DNA of 64,000 nucleotides from positions 56,883 through 120,882 of the forward strand of contig NZ_JAPVLU010000030.1 of assembly GCF_027158205.1 (NCBI RefSeq), in the 5' to 3' direction. The DNA is from Streptomyces sp. H39-S7 (GTDB lineage Bacteria; Actinomycetota; Actinomycetes; Streptomycetales; Streptomycetaceae). The position numbers and the translations under genes are program-made. The notes beneath the pieces were generated by a model. The model was not told where the DNA came from. It saw only the letters and a list, made by a program, of their open reading frames with translations, and searched no databases. Below, piece after piece: positions 49,902 to 58,969 of the stretch; the first letter of the stretch is position 1; every line of letters starts with the position of its first letter.

Positions 49902-50581
49902 TGCCACCACTCCTCGGCGAGGTTGACGAACCCCAGCCCTTCGAGGGTGCTCTTGAGCAGCAGGCGGTTCTCCCGCTGCACACCCTGGATGCGTGGGTCC
50001 AGGGTGTGGGAGAGCGTGTCGAAGTAGTCGAACGGAGTCCCCATGTCGACACTTCCGCCGGAGCGCCGCACGATCGTCACGTCCAGGGTGCTGCCCCGGC
50101 TGTGCCCGGACTTCTCCGCGATGTACCCGTCCTCGAACAACCGCGACTTGTCGACATGCGGATAGAACTCGTCCTTCATCCGCTGGTCGTCGAGGTCCTT
50201 GGCCCACGCCACGAAGTGATCGACCGCGCGCTGCGGCCGGTAGCAGTCGTAGACCCTGAGCGAGTACCCGCGGCGCAGCAGCTTCACCTGGGCCGCGTGC
50301 AGCGCCTCGGCGGCCGGCCGGGTCAGCAGGCAGATCGGCTGCCGGTAGCCGTCGATGGGCACCCCGACGAAGTTGTGCGCGGTGAAGTAGCGTATCTCCT
50401 GCTGGATCGTCGGGTCGATGTCCCGCAGTGCCACGAACGCCTTGGGGGCCTTGGGCCCGCCGCCTCCTCCGCCGTCCCCGGAACGCGCCTGCGCCGGTGC
50501 GGCGGCGGTACCCGCGGTGACGGCGATCAGCGTGGCGACGGAGACGGCGAGGGTGCGGAGCACGGTCGTGAGTCGTGGCAT
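49811..50581 (-). CDS. Exported D-alanyl-D-alanine dipeptidase (VanX-like)
   Basis: A 256-residue M15D-type metallopeptidase. A signal peptide (residues about 1-32, ending AAPAQA) precedes the mature domain. Zinc ligands are in SGHSRGSTLDVTIV (His and Asp) and EWWHYTYK (His), with YDCYRPQRAV supplying the catalytic Arg region. ATG 50581 has GGAGG upstream; the extension to 50737 is unsupported. It cleaves D-Ala-D-Ala in wall recycling or turnover; there is no vanH/vanA neighbour, so it is not a resistance cluster. The C-terminal 30 codons overlap the tail of the opposing PurA-like gene. Confidence 0.9.
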   Translation of the reverse strand: MPRLTTVLRTLAVSVATLIAVTAGTAAAPAQARSGDGGGGGGPKAPKAFVALRDIDPTIQQEIRYFTAHNFVGVPIDGYRQPICLLTRPAAEALHAAQVKLLRRGYSLRVYDCYRPQRAVDHFVAWAKDLDDQRMKDEFYPHVDKSRLFEDGYIAEKSGHSRGSTLDVTIVRRSGGSVDMGTPFDYFDTLSHTLDPRIQGVQRENRLLLKSTLEGLGFVNLAEEWWHYTYKPERFPDTYFDFPVSRRSLTSAHVGP

Positions 50582-50711
50582 GAATCCTCCAGCGGTCGGA
50601 CGGATGTCGGGGGAGCGGGTCGGCGGAGCGCGGTCGTCGACGCGCAACAGTGTCGCGGATCGGGGGCGCGGACAAGTGCCCCCGGGCGGAGTGATCGGAT
50701 ACAGTCCCGGC

Positions 50712-51245
50712 GTGCCCCGTCGCGAGAAGGACTCCAACTGCTCCTACTGCGGAACGGCGTTCGCCCCCGCCGCCGACTGGCCGCGCACCTGCGCCGCCTG
50801 CGGATCCACCGCCTACCGCAACCCGCTTCCGGTCGCGATCGCGCTGCTCCCGGTCCGCGACGGCACGGGCACCGGACTCGCCGTCATCCGCCGCACCATC
50901 GAGCCGGGCCGCGGACTGCTCGCCCTTCCCGGCGGCTTCATCGACCACGGTGAGACGTGGGAGCAGGCCGTGGTCCGCGAGCTCGCCGAGGAGACCGGGA
51001 TCGCGGCGGCGGCGGCCGACCCCGTGCTCGCCGACACCCTCACCGACCCGGAGGGCGGCTTCCTGCTCGTCTTCGGCCTGCTGCCGCTCCGGGAGGCGGC
51101 CGGCCTCCCGGCGTCGGTCCCCACTGACGAGACCGAGGGCTGGGAAGTGCTGCGCGCGCCGGCCGAGTTGGCCTTCCCGCTGCACACCCTCGCGGTCCAC
51201 CGATGGTTCGACGGCGAGTACGACGGACGCGCCACCCGGCCCTGA
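50712..51245 (+). CDS. Zinc-ribbon Nudix hydrolase
   Basis: A 177-residue protein. An N-terminal zinc ribbon (CSYCG then CAACG, about residues 9-26) precedes a Nudix domain whose box GGFIDHGETWEQAVVRELAEETG matches the consensus GX5EX7REUXEEXG. Small zinc-ribbon Nudix proteins of this type often hydrolyse NADH, ADP-ribose or diphosphorylated cofactors. GTG 50712 begins exactly at the ribbon; upstream in-frame codons are not conserved-looking. It is divergent from the dipeptidase and next to, but not in, the NrtR-like operon. Confidence 0.85.
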   Translation: MPRREKDSNCSYCGTAFAPAADWPRTCAACGSTAYRNPLPVAIALLPVRDGTGTGLAVIRRTIEPGRGLLALPGGFIDHGETWEQAVVRELAEETGIAAAAADPVLADTLTDPEGGFLLVFGLLPLREAAGLPASVPTDETEGWEVLRAPAELAFPLHTLAVHRWFDGEYDGRATRP

Positions 51246-51287
51246 TCACGCCCGAACCGTCCCGGCGACCGCCACCCCGTCACCCCT

Positions 51288-53651
51288 TCACTCCGGCAGT
51301 CCGCGCACCCGCACCCGGTGGCCCACCTCGTCCCCGCCGCCGGTGGAGCGCTCCACCACGACCCGCCCGTCGACCAGCCGCGACGTGAAGCGCTCCACCA
51401 GCGGCGCGGCCCAGCCGTCCCCCTCGTCGGTGAACACGATCCCGCCGCCCGTGCGCCCCGCGGCCGGGGCCCACACCTCCAGTTCCACCGTGCCGTCGTC
51501 GCCCGCCACCGGCAGGACTGCGCCGGCCCGCGCCAGCACCGGGATCCGGCCGAGCGGCGCGTCCAGCAGGATCTGGCCCGGCCCCTCGTACGCGGCGCCG
51601 GTCGCGGTGTCGTACCAGCGTCCCCGCGGCAGCCGGATCGCGCGGGTGACCGAGCCGCGCTCCATGACGGGTGCCACCAGCAGGGCGTCGCCCAGCAGGA
51701 AGGCGTCCCCGCAGCCGCGCAGCCCGCGGTCCTCCGGATCGTTCCACCACAGCGGCCGCACGTACGGGGCGCCGGTACGACGCGCCAGGTGGGCGAGGGT
51801 GTCGAAGTACGGCAGCAGCCGCCGCCGCTCGCGCAGCGCGGCCGTCGCGTGCTCCTCGACCTCCGGCCCGAACCCCCACGGTTCGCGCCGTCCCGCCGCG
51901 ATCGCCGAATGGGTGCGGAAGAACGGCAGGTAGGCGCCGAGCTGGAACCAGCGCAGATACAGCTCGGGGGACGGCGATCCGGTGAACCCGCCGACGTCGG
52001 GCCCCGAGTACGGCACCCCGCACAGCCCCAGGCCGATCACCAGGGAGAGCGAGGCCCGCAGTCCGGGCCAGCCGGTGGTCACATCGCCCGACCACGTCCC
52101 GCCGTACCGCTGCATCCCCGCCCAGCCGGAGCGGGAGAACAGGAACGGCCGGGCGTCCGGCGCCAGTTCCCGCAGCGCCTCGTAGCCGGCCTGGGCCATG
52201 GCCAGCCCGTAGACGTTGTGCGCCTCCCGGTGGTCGCCGCCGCGGCCCTCCAGGGCGTGCCGGGCCGAGCGCGGCAGGGTCGGCTCGCCGAACGCGGTGA
52301 ACGACACCGGTTCGTTCATGTCGTGCCACACCCCGGCGAAGCCCTGGGCCAGCCGCTCCGCGTAGAGGGCGCCCCACCACTTGCGCGCCCGGGCGTCGGT
52401 GAAGTCCGGGAAGACCGCCTCGCCCGGCCACACCATGCCGCGCACCTCCTGGCCCCGGGCGTCCCGTACGAACGCCCCGGCGGCCGTCCCGCTGTCGTAC
52501 ACCGGGTTGCCCGGCTCCGCCTTCACCCCCGGGTCGACGATCGACACCAGCCGTACCCCGTCGCGCCGCAGGTCCGCGGCGAGCCCGGGGAGGTCGGGGA
52601 ACCGCTCCCGGTCCACGGTGAAGACCCGGTGGCCGTCGTAGTGGTCGATGTCCAGGTGCAGGGCCGACAGCGGCAGTCCGCGCTCCCGGTACCCCGCCGC
52701 GATCCTGCGGACCTCCTGCTCGTCGTTGAACCCCCAGCGCGAGTGCTGGTGGCCCAGGGCCCAGCGCGGCGGCAGCGCCGGCCGCCCGGTCAGCGCCGTC
52801 CAGCCCGCCAGGATCCGGGCCGGCGAGCCGGTCAGCACCCAGTAGCGCAGCGGTCCGCCGTCGACCCGCAGCTCGCAGCCGCCGGGCCGGTCGTGCCCGG
52901 AGCCCGCGCCCTCCTCGCCGTCGCGCAACGTCACCCGGCCGTCCCAGGTGTTGTCGTGGAAGACCAGATGGCAACTGGCGTCCGCGACCACCATCTGCAC
53001 CGGCATGGTGATGTACAGCGGGTCGTCGCCGGGGCCGAAGGAACCGCCCGGGTCGGTGTTCCACAGCCGGTACGAGCCCTCCCGCAGCCGGGGTCCCGAC
53101 GACCGGCCGCCCAGACCGAACACGCACGCGTCCGCGGCGGTCTCCGAGCGCTGCACCCAGCGGGTGCGGTCACCCGGTTGCCGCCCCGCCGGATCCCACC
53201 AGCGGGGCGGCAGGTCCCGCCGCAGCAGCACACCGCCCGGGGTGCGGAACTCCACCGCTCCGTGGCGGGAGACCAGGACCGTCACCCGCTCCGACACCAC
53301 CCGCCAGCCGTCCCCGGTCCTGTCGCGCTCCAGCTCGACCCGGGTGTCGACGGGCGGTCCGTCCCCGGCCAGCGCGTACGACGGCTCCGGCTCGGCCCCG
53401 TCCCATCCGCAGAACACCGCGCCGCCCACCGCGACCCGCACCCGCAGTGTCGAACGGGTGAACCGCACCACCCCGCCGCCCGGCAGCGGCTCCATCCCCA
53501 GCGCGGGCCCGGGCACCCGGGCCCGTTCCGTCCCCCGCCGCGGCAGGTCCCGCCCGTCCGTGCGCTGCCGCCGCCACGCGGACCGCAGCGTGCGCAGGCC
53601 GTTCGCGGACCCGACCATCCGTACCGACCGCACCAGGTCCCGAGCATCCAT
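51288..53651 (-). CDS. Glycoside hydrolase family 31 (alpha-glucosidase-like)
   Basis: A 787-residue GH31 enzyme without a signal peptide. The barrel has RWALGHQHSRWGFNDEQEV, LDIDHYDGHRVFTVD, and the nucleophile motif GVWHDMNEP with Asp444. The acid/base lies in TWSGDVTTGW, and PYSGPDVGGF is another family hallmark. The C-terminal part forms the usual beta-sandwich domains. Likely substrate is an alpha-glucoside such as maltose, oligosaccharide or trehalose derivative. ATG 53651 suits the GGAAGGGTGG tract five bases before it better than GTG 53660. Gene order places it divergent from acetoacetyl-CoA synthetase. Confidence 0.92.
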   Translation of the reverse strand: MDARDLVRSVRMVGSANGLRTLRSAWRRQRTDGRDLPRRGTERARVPGPALGMEPLPGGGVVRFTRSTLRVRVAVGGAVFCGWDGAEPEPSYALAGDGPPVDTRVELERDRTGDGWRVVSERVTVLVSRHGAVEFRTPGGVLLRRDLPPRWWDPAGRQPGDRTRWVQRSETAADACVFGLGGRSSGPRLREGSYRLWNTDPGGSFGPGDDPLYITMPVQMVVADASCHLVFHDNTWDGRVTLRDGEEGAGSGHDRPGGCELRVDGGPLRYWVLTGSPARILAGWTALTGRPALPPRWALGHQHSRWGFNDEQEVRRIAAGYRERGLPLSALHLDIDHYDGHRVFTVDRERFPDLPGLAADLRRDGVRLVSIVDPGVKAEPGNPVYDSGTAAGAFVRDARGQEVRGMVWPGEAVFPDFTDARARKWWGALYAERLAQGFAGVWHDMNEPVSFTAFGEPTLPRSARHALEGRGGDHREAHNVYGLAMAQAGYEALRELAPDARPFLFSRSGWAGMQRYGGTWSGDVTTGWPGLRASLSLVIGLGLCGVPYSGPDVGGFTGSPSPELYLRWFQLGAYLPFFRTHSAIAAGRREPWGFGPEVEEHATAALRERRRLLPYFDTLAHLARRTGAPYVRPLWWNDPEDRGLRGCGDAFLLGDALLVAPVMERGSVTRAIRLPRGRWYDTATGAAYEGPGQILLDAPLGRIPVLARAGAVLPVAGDDGTVELEVWAPAAGRTGGGIVFTDEGDGWAAPLVERFTSRLVDGRVVVERSTGGGDEVGHRVRVRGLPE

Positions 53652-53873
53652 GGCGACCACCCTTCCACTGCTCCCTACCGCCGTACCGCGCGTTCAACCG
53701 GTGTTCACCTGTAGGTGCACCACATCGCGCCACTCCCCGTTGTGGGGGCCCCGCCCTGGCGTCGGAGACGATCACGTGGCATCGTCCTGCCCAGCCCTGC
53801 CGCAGGACATTCCGCCCGCGCAGGGTCCAGCCGCACACAAAGCGACGTCGCCGTACCGTCCGGGAGCCGCCCC

Positions 53874-55886
53874 ATGAGCACCACGACCGAGCCCGCCCAC
53901 GCCCCGGAGCCCTTGTGGACCCCCGGCCCCGAGCGGGTCGCCGGCGCGCGGGTCACCCACTTCCAGACCTGGGCCGCGGAACGGCACGGCGCCCCGGCCG
54001 GGGACCCCGCGGACCCGGCTGCGAGCTACCGGGCGCTGCACGCCTGGTCGGTGCGTGAGCCGGCGGTGTTCTGGGGAGCCGTCGCGGAGTGGTTCCAGGT
54101 ACGGTTCTCCACCCCCTACGAGGCCGTGCTCGCCGACGCCTCCATGCCGGGCGCCCAGTGGTTCACCGGCTCCGCGCTGAACTACGCCGAGCACGCGCTG
54201 CGTCCGGCCCTGGACCCCGAGCGCGCCGACACACCCGCACTGGTCCACCTGGATGAACGTCCCGGGACCGGCGAGACCAGCTGGGCCGAACTGAGCCGGC
54301 AGGTCGCCTCCGTCGCGGGCCGGCTGCGCGCCCTCGGCGTCACTCCCGGCGACCGCGTGAGCGGCTATCTGCCCAACATCCCGCAGGCAGTCGTCGCGCT
54401 GCTCGCGACCGCCGCGGTGGGCGGCGTGTGGACCTCCTGCGCCCCGGACTTCGGCGCCCGCAGCGTCCTGGACCGCTTCCAGCAGGTCGAGCCCGTCGTC
54501 CTGTTCGCCGTCGACGGCTACCGCTACGGCGGCAAGGAGCACGACCGGACGGACAGCGTCGCCGAACTGCGGGCCGAGCTGCCCTCGCTGCGCGCCGTCG
54601 TCCACATCCCGCTGCTGGGCTCCAAGGCGCCCGAAGGCGCCCTGGAGTGGGACGACGTCGTGTCGGACGACACCGCGCCCGCGTACGAGCAGGTGCCCTT
54701 CGACCATCCGCTGTGGGTGCTGTACTCCTCGGGCACCACCGGCCTGCCCAAGGCCATCGTCCAGTCCCAGGGCGGCATCCTGCTGGAGCATCTCAAGCAG
54801 ACCGGCCTGCACATGGACCTCGGTCCCGGCGACCGCTTCTTCTGGTACACGTCCACGGGCTGGATGATGTGGAACTTCCTGGTGTCGGGCCTGCTGGCCG
54901 GTGCCACCGTCGTGCTCTACGACGGCAGCCCCGGCCACCCCGACACCGGCGCGCAGTGGCGGATCGCCGAGCGGACCGGTGCCACCGTCTTCGGCACCTC
55001 CGCCGCCTACGTCATGGCCTGCCGCAAGGCCGGGGTCCGGCCGGGCCGCGACTTCGACCTCTCCGCGGTCAAGTGCGTCGCCTCCACGGGGTCACCGCTG
55101 CCGCCCGACGGGTTCCGCTGGATCCACGAGGAGGTCAAGGAGGACGTCTGGATCGCGTCCGTCAGTGGCGGCACCGACGTGTGCAGCTGCTTCGCGGGCG
55201 GCGTGCCCACCCTCCCCGTCCACATCGGGGAGCTGCAGGCGGCGAGCCTGGGCACCGATCTGCAGGCCTGGGACGGGTCGGGCCGGCCGGTCACCGGCGA
55301 GGTCGGGGAGCTGGTCGTCACCAACCCGATGCCGTCGATGCCGGTGCGGTTCTGGAACGACCCGGGGGACACCCGCTACCGCGAGAGCTACTTCGAGATG
55401 TTCCCCGGCGTGTGGCGGCACGGGGACTGGATCACCATCACCGAGCGTGGCACCGTCATCATCCACGGCCGCTCCGACTCCACCCTCAACCGGCAGGGCG
55501 TCCGGATGGGCTCCGCCGACATCTACGAGGCCGTCGAACGCCTCCCGGAGATCCGCGAGTCGCTCGTCATCGGCGTCGAGCTGCCGGACGGCGGCTACTG
55601 GATGCCGCTCTTCGTCCACCTCGCGCCGGGCGCCGGGCTCGACGAAGCGCTGCGCGGCCGCATCAAGGACGTGATCCGCGCCGAACTCTCCCCGCGCCAC
55701 GTCCCGGACGAGGTCATCGCCGTCCCCGCGGTGCCGCACACCCTCACCGGCAAGCGCCTGGAGGTCCCCGTCAAGCGCCTGATGCAGGGCGCGGCCCTCG
55801 ACAGCACGGTCAACCCCGGTTCCGTCGACGACATCGAGGCGCTGCGCTTCTACGAGCGACTGGCCCAGGACCGCCGCGCCTCCTGA
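53874..55886 (+). CDS. Acetoacetate-CoA ligase (acetoacetyl-CoA synthetase)
   Basis: A 670-residue ANL-superfamily enzyme that activates acetoacetate with ATP and CoA. The N-terminal QWFTGSALNYAEH and the ATP loop VLYSSGTTGLPKAI are diagnostic. FWYTSTGWMMWNFLVSGLL and CSCFAGGVPTLPVH distinguish the acetoacetate group from acetyl-CoA synthetases. The hinge region RSDSTLNRQGVRMGSADIYE and catalytic Lys in HTLTGKRLEVPVK are intact. It would feed ketone-body carbon to acetyl-CoA for growth or polyketide and lipid pools. ATG 53874 follows GGGAGCC. Confidence 0.94.
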   Translation: MSTTTEPAHAPEPLWTPGPERVAGARVTHFQTWAAERHGAPAGDPADPAASYRALHAWSVREPAVFWGAVAEWFQVRFSTPYEAVLADASMPGAQWFTGSALNYAEHALRPALDPERADTPALVHLDERPGTGETSWAELSRQVASVAGRLRALGVTPGDRVSGYLPNIPQAVVALLATAAVGGVWTSCAPDFGARSVLDRFQQVEPVVLFAVDGYRYGGKEHDRTDSVAELRAELPSLRAVVHIPLLGSKAPEGALEWDDVVSDDTAPAYEQVPFDHPLWVLYSSGTTGLPKAIVQSQGGILLEHLKQTGLHMDLGPGDRFFWYTSTGWMMWNFLVSGLLAGATVVLYDGSPGHPDTGAQWRIAERTGATVFGTSAAYVMACRKAGVRPGRDFDLSAVKCVASTGSPLPPDGFRWIHEEVKEDVWIASVSGGTDVCSCFAGGVPTLPVHIGELQAASLGTDLQAWDGSGRPVTGEVGELVVTNPMPSMPVRFWNDPGDTRYRESYFEMFPGVWRHGDWITITERGTVIIHGRSDSTLNRQGVRMGSADIYEAVERLPEIRESLVIGVELPDGGYWMPLFVHLAPGAGLDEALRGRIKDVIRAELSPRHVPDEVIAVPAVPHTLTGKRLEVPVKRLMQGAALDSTVNPGSVDDIEALRFYERLAQDRRAS

Positions 55887-55920
55887 CGAGTGCCGTGGGG
55901 GACCCCCCCCGGCGCCGCCC

Positions 55921-57486
55921 TCACCCGGTGTACTGGGCGAAGATCTTCGAGAACTCGTAGGGCGCCTGCGGGACGTTGGTGCACAGGTACAACGCGCCGT
56001 TGCAGGCGTTGCGGTCGCGGGTCTCCTCCCAGAAGCCGAGCATGCCCAGGTGCCTGGCCTGGGCGAACGCGACGAGCTGCCGGGAGTCCGCCTGGTCGAA
56101 GATGTGCCCGTCGTCGTTCTGGCCGAGCATCGGGGTGACGCTGGTCATCGCCCACAACTGGGCGTCCGTCCTGGCGGGGTACAGGGCCTTGAGCTGTGCC
56201 TGGGTGCTCTGCGCCGCCTGGACGGCCGCATCACCGTAGTCCGTGGCGCGGTAGTAGTCCATGGCCATGACGTTGACGGCGTCGAGGGTGACGCCCGCGT
56301 CGCGCGCGGACCTGACGATGCTGATGCCGTCCGCCGTCAGTCCCTCGGGCAGCACCGGCAGGGTCAGGGAGATCCGCAGCCCGGGGTGCGCCTGCTGGAG
56401 CCTGGCCAGCGCCTGCGAGCGGCGGCTGATGGAGGCGGGCTCGGCGGTGGCGGCGCCCTCGATGTCGAAGTCGGCGTACGTCAGGCCGTACGCCGTGACG
56501 ACGGCGTCGTACTCGGCGTACAGCGAGTCGACGGTGGAGCAGGCCTGGGCGAGTTCCGCCCCGGATGCGCCGCCGAAGGAGATCTTCACGTCGCCGCCGC
56601 CCGCGCGGATGGCGTCGACCTGGTCCTTGGCCCAACCGGCGCGCGGGTCGTAGGCGTTGAACCACATGGCCTTGCAGGCCGAGGCGGTGATGAACGCCAT
56701 GGTGAAGCTCTTCAGCCCGCTCGCCGAGGCCATGGCGGGCATGCTCGGCGTCGGCCAGGCACCCATGTCGACATACGGGGCCGTGTGCACGGAGCCCGGA
56801 CCGGGGCCGCCGCCGCCCGTGGTCGTGGTGCCGCCGACGGCCGCGCTGTAGGCGGAGGTGTTGCCCGCGGCGTCCCTGGCCCGGACCCGGAAGGTGTAAC
56901 CGGTGATGGGCTGCAGCCCGGTGGCGGTGTACGAGGTGCCGCTCACGGCCACGGGTGCGGCGTTGTCGCGCGAGACCTCGTACCCGGCGACCGAACCGGA
57001 GTTGTCGGTGGAGGCCGTCCACCGCACGGTGAGGGAGGAGCCGGTGGGCGAGCCGACAGTGACGCCGCCGGGCACCGAGGGAGCCGTGGTGTCGGCGGGG
57101 CCGGCGTCGCAGGAGCCGCCGTTCAGCAGGCAGTTGGCCGGGGTGCCCGAGCCGGCGGCGACCCAGCCGAAGACCACCGAGGCGCCGGGGGCCAGGGTGC
57201 CGTTGTACTCGCGGTTGGTGAACGTGTGGTGCGAGGCGTTCTTGGTGAGCAGCGCGTCCCAGTAGCTGCCGACACTGCTGCCCGCCGGGAGGTCGAACTC
57301 GACCTTCCAGCCGGTCAGGGTGGAGGTGGAGCCGTTGGTGATCCGGTACTGGGCCTGGTGGCCCGAGCCCCAGTCCGAGGTCTTGGAGAACGCCGCCGAC
57401 ACCCCGCCCGCCGCGGCGGCGGGCGGGGTGAGGAACGCGAGGAGCGTCCCGAGCAGTGCCAGGACGAGCGTGAGGGATCTTCGCAT
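55921..57486 (-). CDS. Secreted family 18 chitinase with CBM2 and FN3
   Basis: A 521-residue exported enzyme. Signal peptide 1-26 (ending PAAAA), cellulose/chitin-binding CBM2 module about 27-130, fibronectin type III about 134-222, Thr/Gly linker, then GH18 about 234-521. The catalytic DxxDxE-type motif is ADFDIEG with DFDIE at 339-343. KISFGGASG is the second GH18 signature and AMDYYRATDYGD the third. This is the Streptomyces ChiC-like layout with CBM and FN3 before the catalytic domain. ATG 57486 follows GGGAG. A DasR-like box and a promoter with tandem repeats lie just upstream. Confidence 0.94.
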   Translation of the reverse strand: MRRSLTLVLALLGTLLAFLTPPAAAAGGVSAAFSKTSDWGSGHQAQYRITNGSTSTLTGWKVEFDLPAGSSVGSYWDALLTKNASHHTFTNREYNGTLAPGASVVFGWVAAGSGTPANCLLNGGSCDAGPADTTAPSVPGGVTVGSPTGSSLTVRWTASTDNSGSVAGYEVSRDNAAPVAVSGTSYTATGLQPITGYTFRVRARDAAGNTSAYSAAVGGTTTTGGGGPGPGSVHTAPYVDMGAWPTPSMPAMASASGLKSFTMAFITASACKAMWFNAYDPRAGWAKDQVDAIRAGGGDVKISFGGASGAELAQACSTVDSLYAEYDAVVTAYGLTYADFDIEGAATAEPASISRRSQALARLQQAHPGLRISLTLPVLPEGLTADGISIVRSARDAGVTLDAVNVMAMDYYRATDYGDAAVQAAQSTQAQLKALYPARTDAQLWAMTSVTPMLGQNDDGHIFDQADSRQLVAFAQARHLGMLGFWEETRDRNACNGALYLCTNVPQAPYEFSKIFAQYTG

Positions 57487-57499
57487 ACTGGACTCCCAT

Positions 57500-57511
57500 A
57501 GGTCTGTACCA
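57500..57511 (-). promoter_or_regulatory. DasR-like (dre) box before the chitinase gene
   Basis: Reading toward the gene, TGGTACAGACCT differs by one base from the repeat known in Streptomyces chitinase promoters and matches 9 of 12 bases of the symmetric dre core TGGTCTAGACCA. It lies 14-25 bases before ATG 57486, just downstream of the predicted transcription start. Release by glucosamine-phosphates would link chitinase to the PTS. Confidence 0.55.
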
Positions 57512-57526
57512 ACGCCGCCCAGTACG

Positions 57527-57566
57527 TGCATACGTGACCGCCAGGTGCACGTCAAGGTTCACGTCA
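57527..57566 (-). promoter_or_regulatory. Chitinase promoter with tandem 12-mers
   Basis: Two adjoining 12-mers, AGGTGCACGTCA (57543-57554) and AGGTTCACGTCA (57555-57566), differ at one base. The minus-strand -35 TTGACG (57555-57550) falls inside them, with a 17-base spacer to TATGCA (57532-57527). This would place the start near 57520, immediately before the DasR-like box. Confidence 0.5.
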
Positions 57567-57593
57567 GGAGCCGCTGACGACCCGTCAATCGCG

Positions 57594-58922
57594 TCAGCCT
57601 CCGTAGGTGCTCTCCGACTCGCCCAGCACCGCCGCGAAATCGCCCGCCAGCCGGCCGGCGTCCTCCACCGGCAGGGCCGCCGTGGTGATCCGCACCCCGG
57701 GAGCCGACGCGGTACGGAACCGGGCCCCGCCCGCGACCCACCACCCGTGCGACCGGAGCCCGTTGACCACCGCCGACTCGTCCCTGACCGGAACCCAGAC
57801 GTTCAGCCCGCTGCGGCCGTGCGCGGGGATGCCGCGGCGCGCCAGTTCGCCGATCAGCGCCTCCCTGCGCGCGGTGTACGCGGCTTCGGCCCGCGCCACC
57901 AGCGCGGCCGTCGCTGGATCGGTCAGCAGCCGCAGCACCGTCTCCTGCAGCACATGGCTCACCCAGCCGGAGGTGAGCAGCAGCAGTCCGTCGTGCCGGG
58001 CCAGCGACGTCTCGTCGCAGGCGAGCGCCGCCCACCGCAGGTCGCTGCCCAGATGCTTGGACACGGTACGGACCTGCGCCCAGCGGGGCAGGCCGCCGGT
58101 GGTGAGGGAGTGCAGCGGGACGCCGGAGGTGTCCGCCGTGTAGTCGTCCTCGATGACCAGCACCTCGGGGGCGGCGGCCAGCACCGCCAGCAGCTCCGCC
58201 CGGCGCCGCTCGGAGAAGCACGCGCCCATCGGGCTCTGCGAGCGCGGCATGCACACCACCGCCCTCGCCCCCGCGCGCAGCGCGGCCCGCAGCGCCTCCG
58301 GCCGCATCCCCTCCTCGTCCACCGCCACCGGCACGATGCGCAGCCCCAGTGCCGGAGCGAGATCCAGCAGCCGGTGGAAGCCCGGATCCTCCATCGCCAC
58401 GGCGTCGCCCGGCCGCAGTTCGGCCGAGAGCAGCCGGCCCACGCAGTCCAGCGCGCCATGGGCGAACGTCACCTGCCCGGCCGGTACGCCGTCCCGCTCG
58501 AACCAGCGGCGGGCCACCGCCTCCAGCTCCGGCAGCCGGGGCGAGGTCCGGTGCGACCCGGGCCCGGGGACCACCCGGGCCGGCGGCAGCAGATCGGGCA
58601 GAAACGCCGGATCGGGGTGGCCGCCGGCCAGGCTCCGTACCCCCGCCGGGGTCTTCGGCGGGCGGCGCGAACCGCTGGTGCCGACGGCCGGCGCCTCGGC
58701 GATGACCGTCCCGCCGCGCCCGCGGGTCAGCACGATGCCGCGCTGCCGCAACTCCTTGTAGGCCGTGGCCACAGTGCCCGGACTCACCCCGAGCTCCTCC
58801 GCGAGCCTGCGCACCGGCGGCATGGCGCTGCCGGGGGGCAGCGAGCCGTCCGCCACCGCGCGTTCGACGGAAGCGGCAATGCCCTTGGCGGTCGTACCAC
58901 TGATCGCATATTGTGTTGCCAC
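57594..58922 (-). CDS. MocR-family GntR/aminotransferase regulator
   Basis: A 442-residue MocR-type regulator. An N-terminal GntR winged helix (about 10-72) carries the PPVRRLAEELGVSPGTVATA recognition region, followed by a class I aminotransferase-like domain. The PLP lysine is conserved in VRTVSKHLGSDLR and EDDYTAD supplies the cofactor Asp. It probably senses PLP or an amino-acid/amine adduct. GTG 58922 is chosen, since it sits just downstream of a 12-bp palindrome; ATG 58958 would extend through that palindrome. It is divergent from an MFS transporter, the expected target. Confidence 0.87.
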   Translation of the reverse strand: MATQYAISGTTAKGIAASVERAVADGSLPPGSAMPPVRRLAEELGVSPGTVATAYKELRQRGIVLTRGRGGTVIAEAPAVGTSGSRRPPKTPAGVRSLAGGHPDPAFLPDLLPPARVVPGPGSHRTSPRLPELEAVARRWFERDGVPAGQVTFAHGALDCVGRLLSAELRPGDAVAMEDPGFHRLLDLAPALGLRIVPVAVDEEGMRPEALRAALRAGARAVVCMPRSQSPMGACFSERRRAELLAVLAAAPEVLVIEDDYTADTSGVPLHSLTTGGLPRWAQVRTVSKHLGSDLRWAALACDETSLARHDGLLLLTSGWVSHVLQETVLRLLTDPATAALVARAEAAYTARREALIGELARRGIPAHGRSGLNVWVPVRDESAVVNGLRSHGWWVAGGARFRTASAPGVRITTAALPVEDAGRLAGDFAAVLGESESTYGG

Positions 58923-58933
58923 ATTAGCCAGTA

Positions 58934-58945
58934 TGTATTGATACA
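58934..58945. promoter_or_regulatory. Palindromic operator between mocR and MFS genes
   Basis: TGTATTGATACA is a perfect inverted repeat (TGTAT-TG-ATACA) centred in the 47-base divergent gap. Such TGTAT/ATACA sites are bound by GntR-family regulators. It overlaps both predicted promoters, so one bound dimer could control the regulator and the transporter. Confidence 0.6.
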
Positions 58946-58969
58946 AACATGGCGTCAAGGGGGGAACGG

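Noticed and set aside
49811..50581. Glycopeptide-resistance cluster
   Set aside because: A VanX-like gene is present, but no VanH, VanA or VanRS homologue is near it; it has a signal peptide, unlike VanX.
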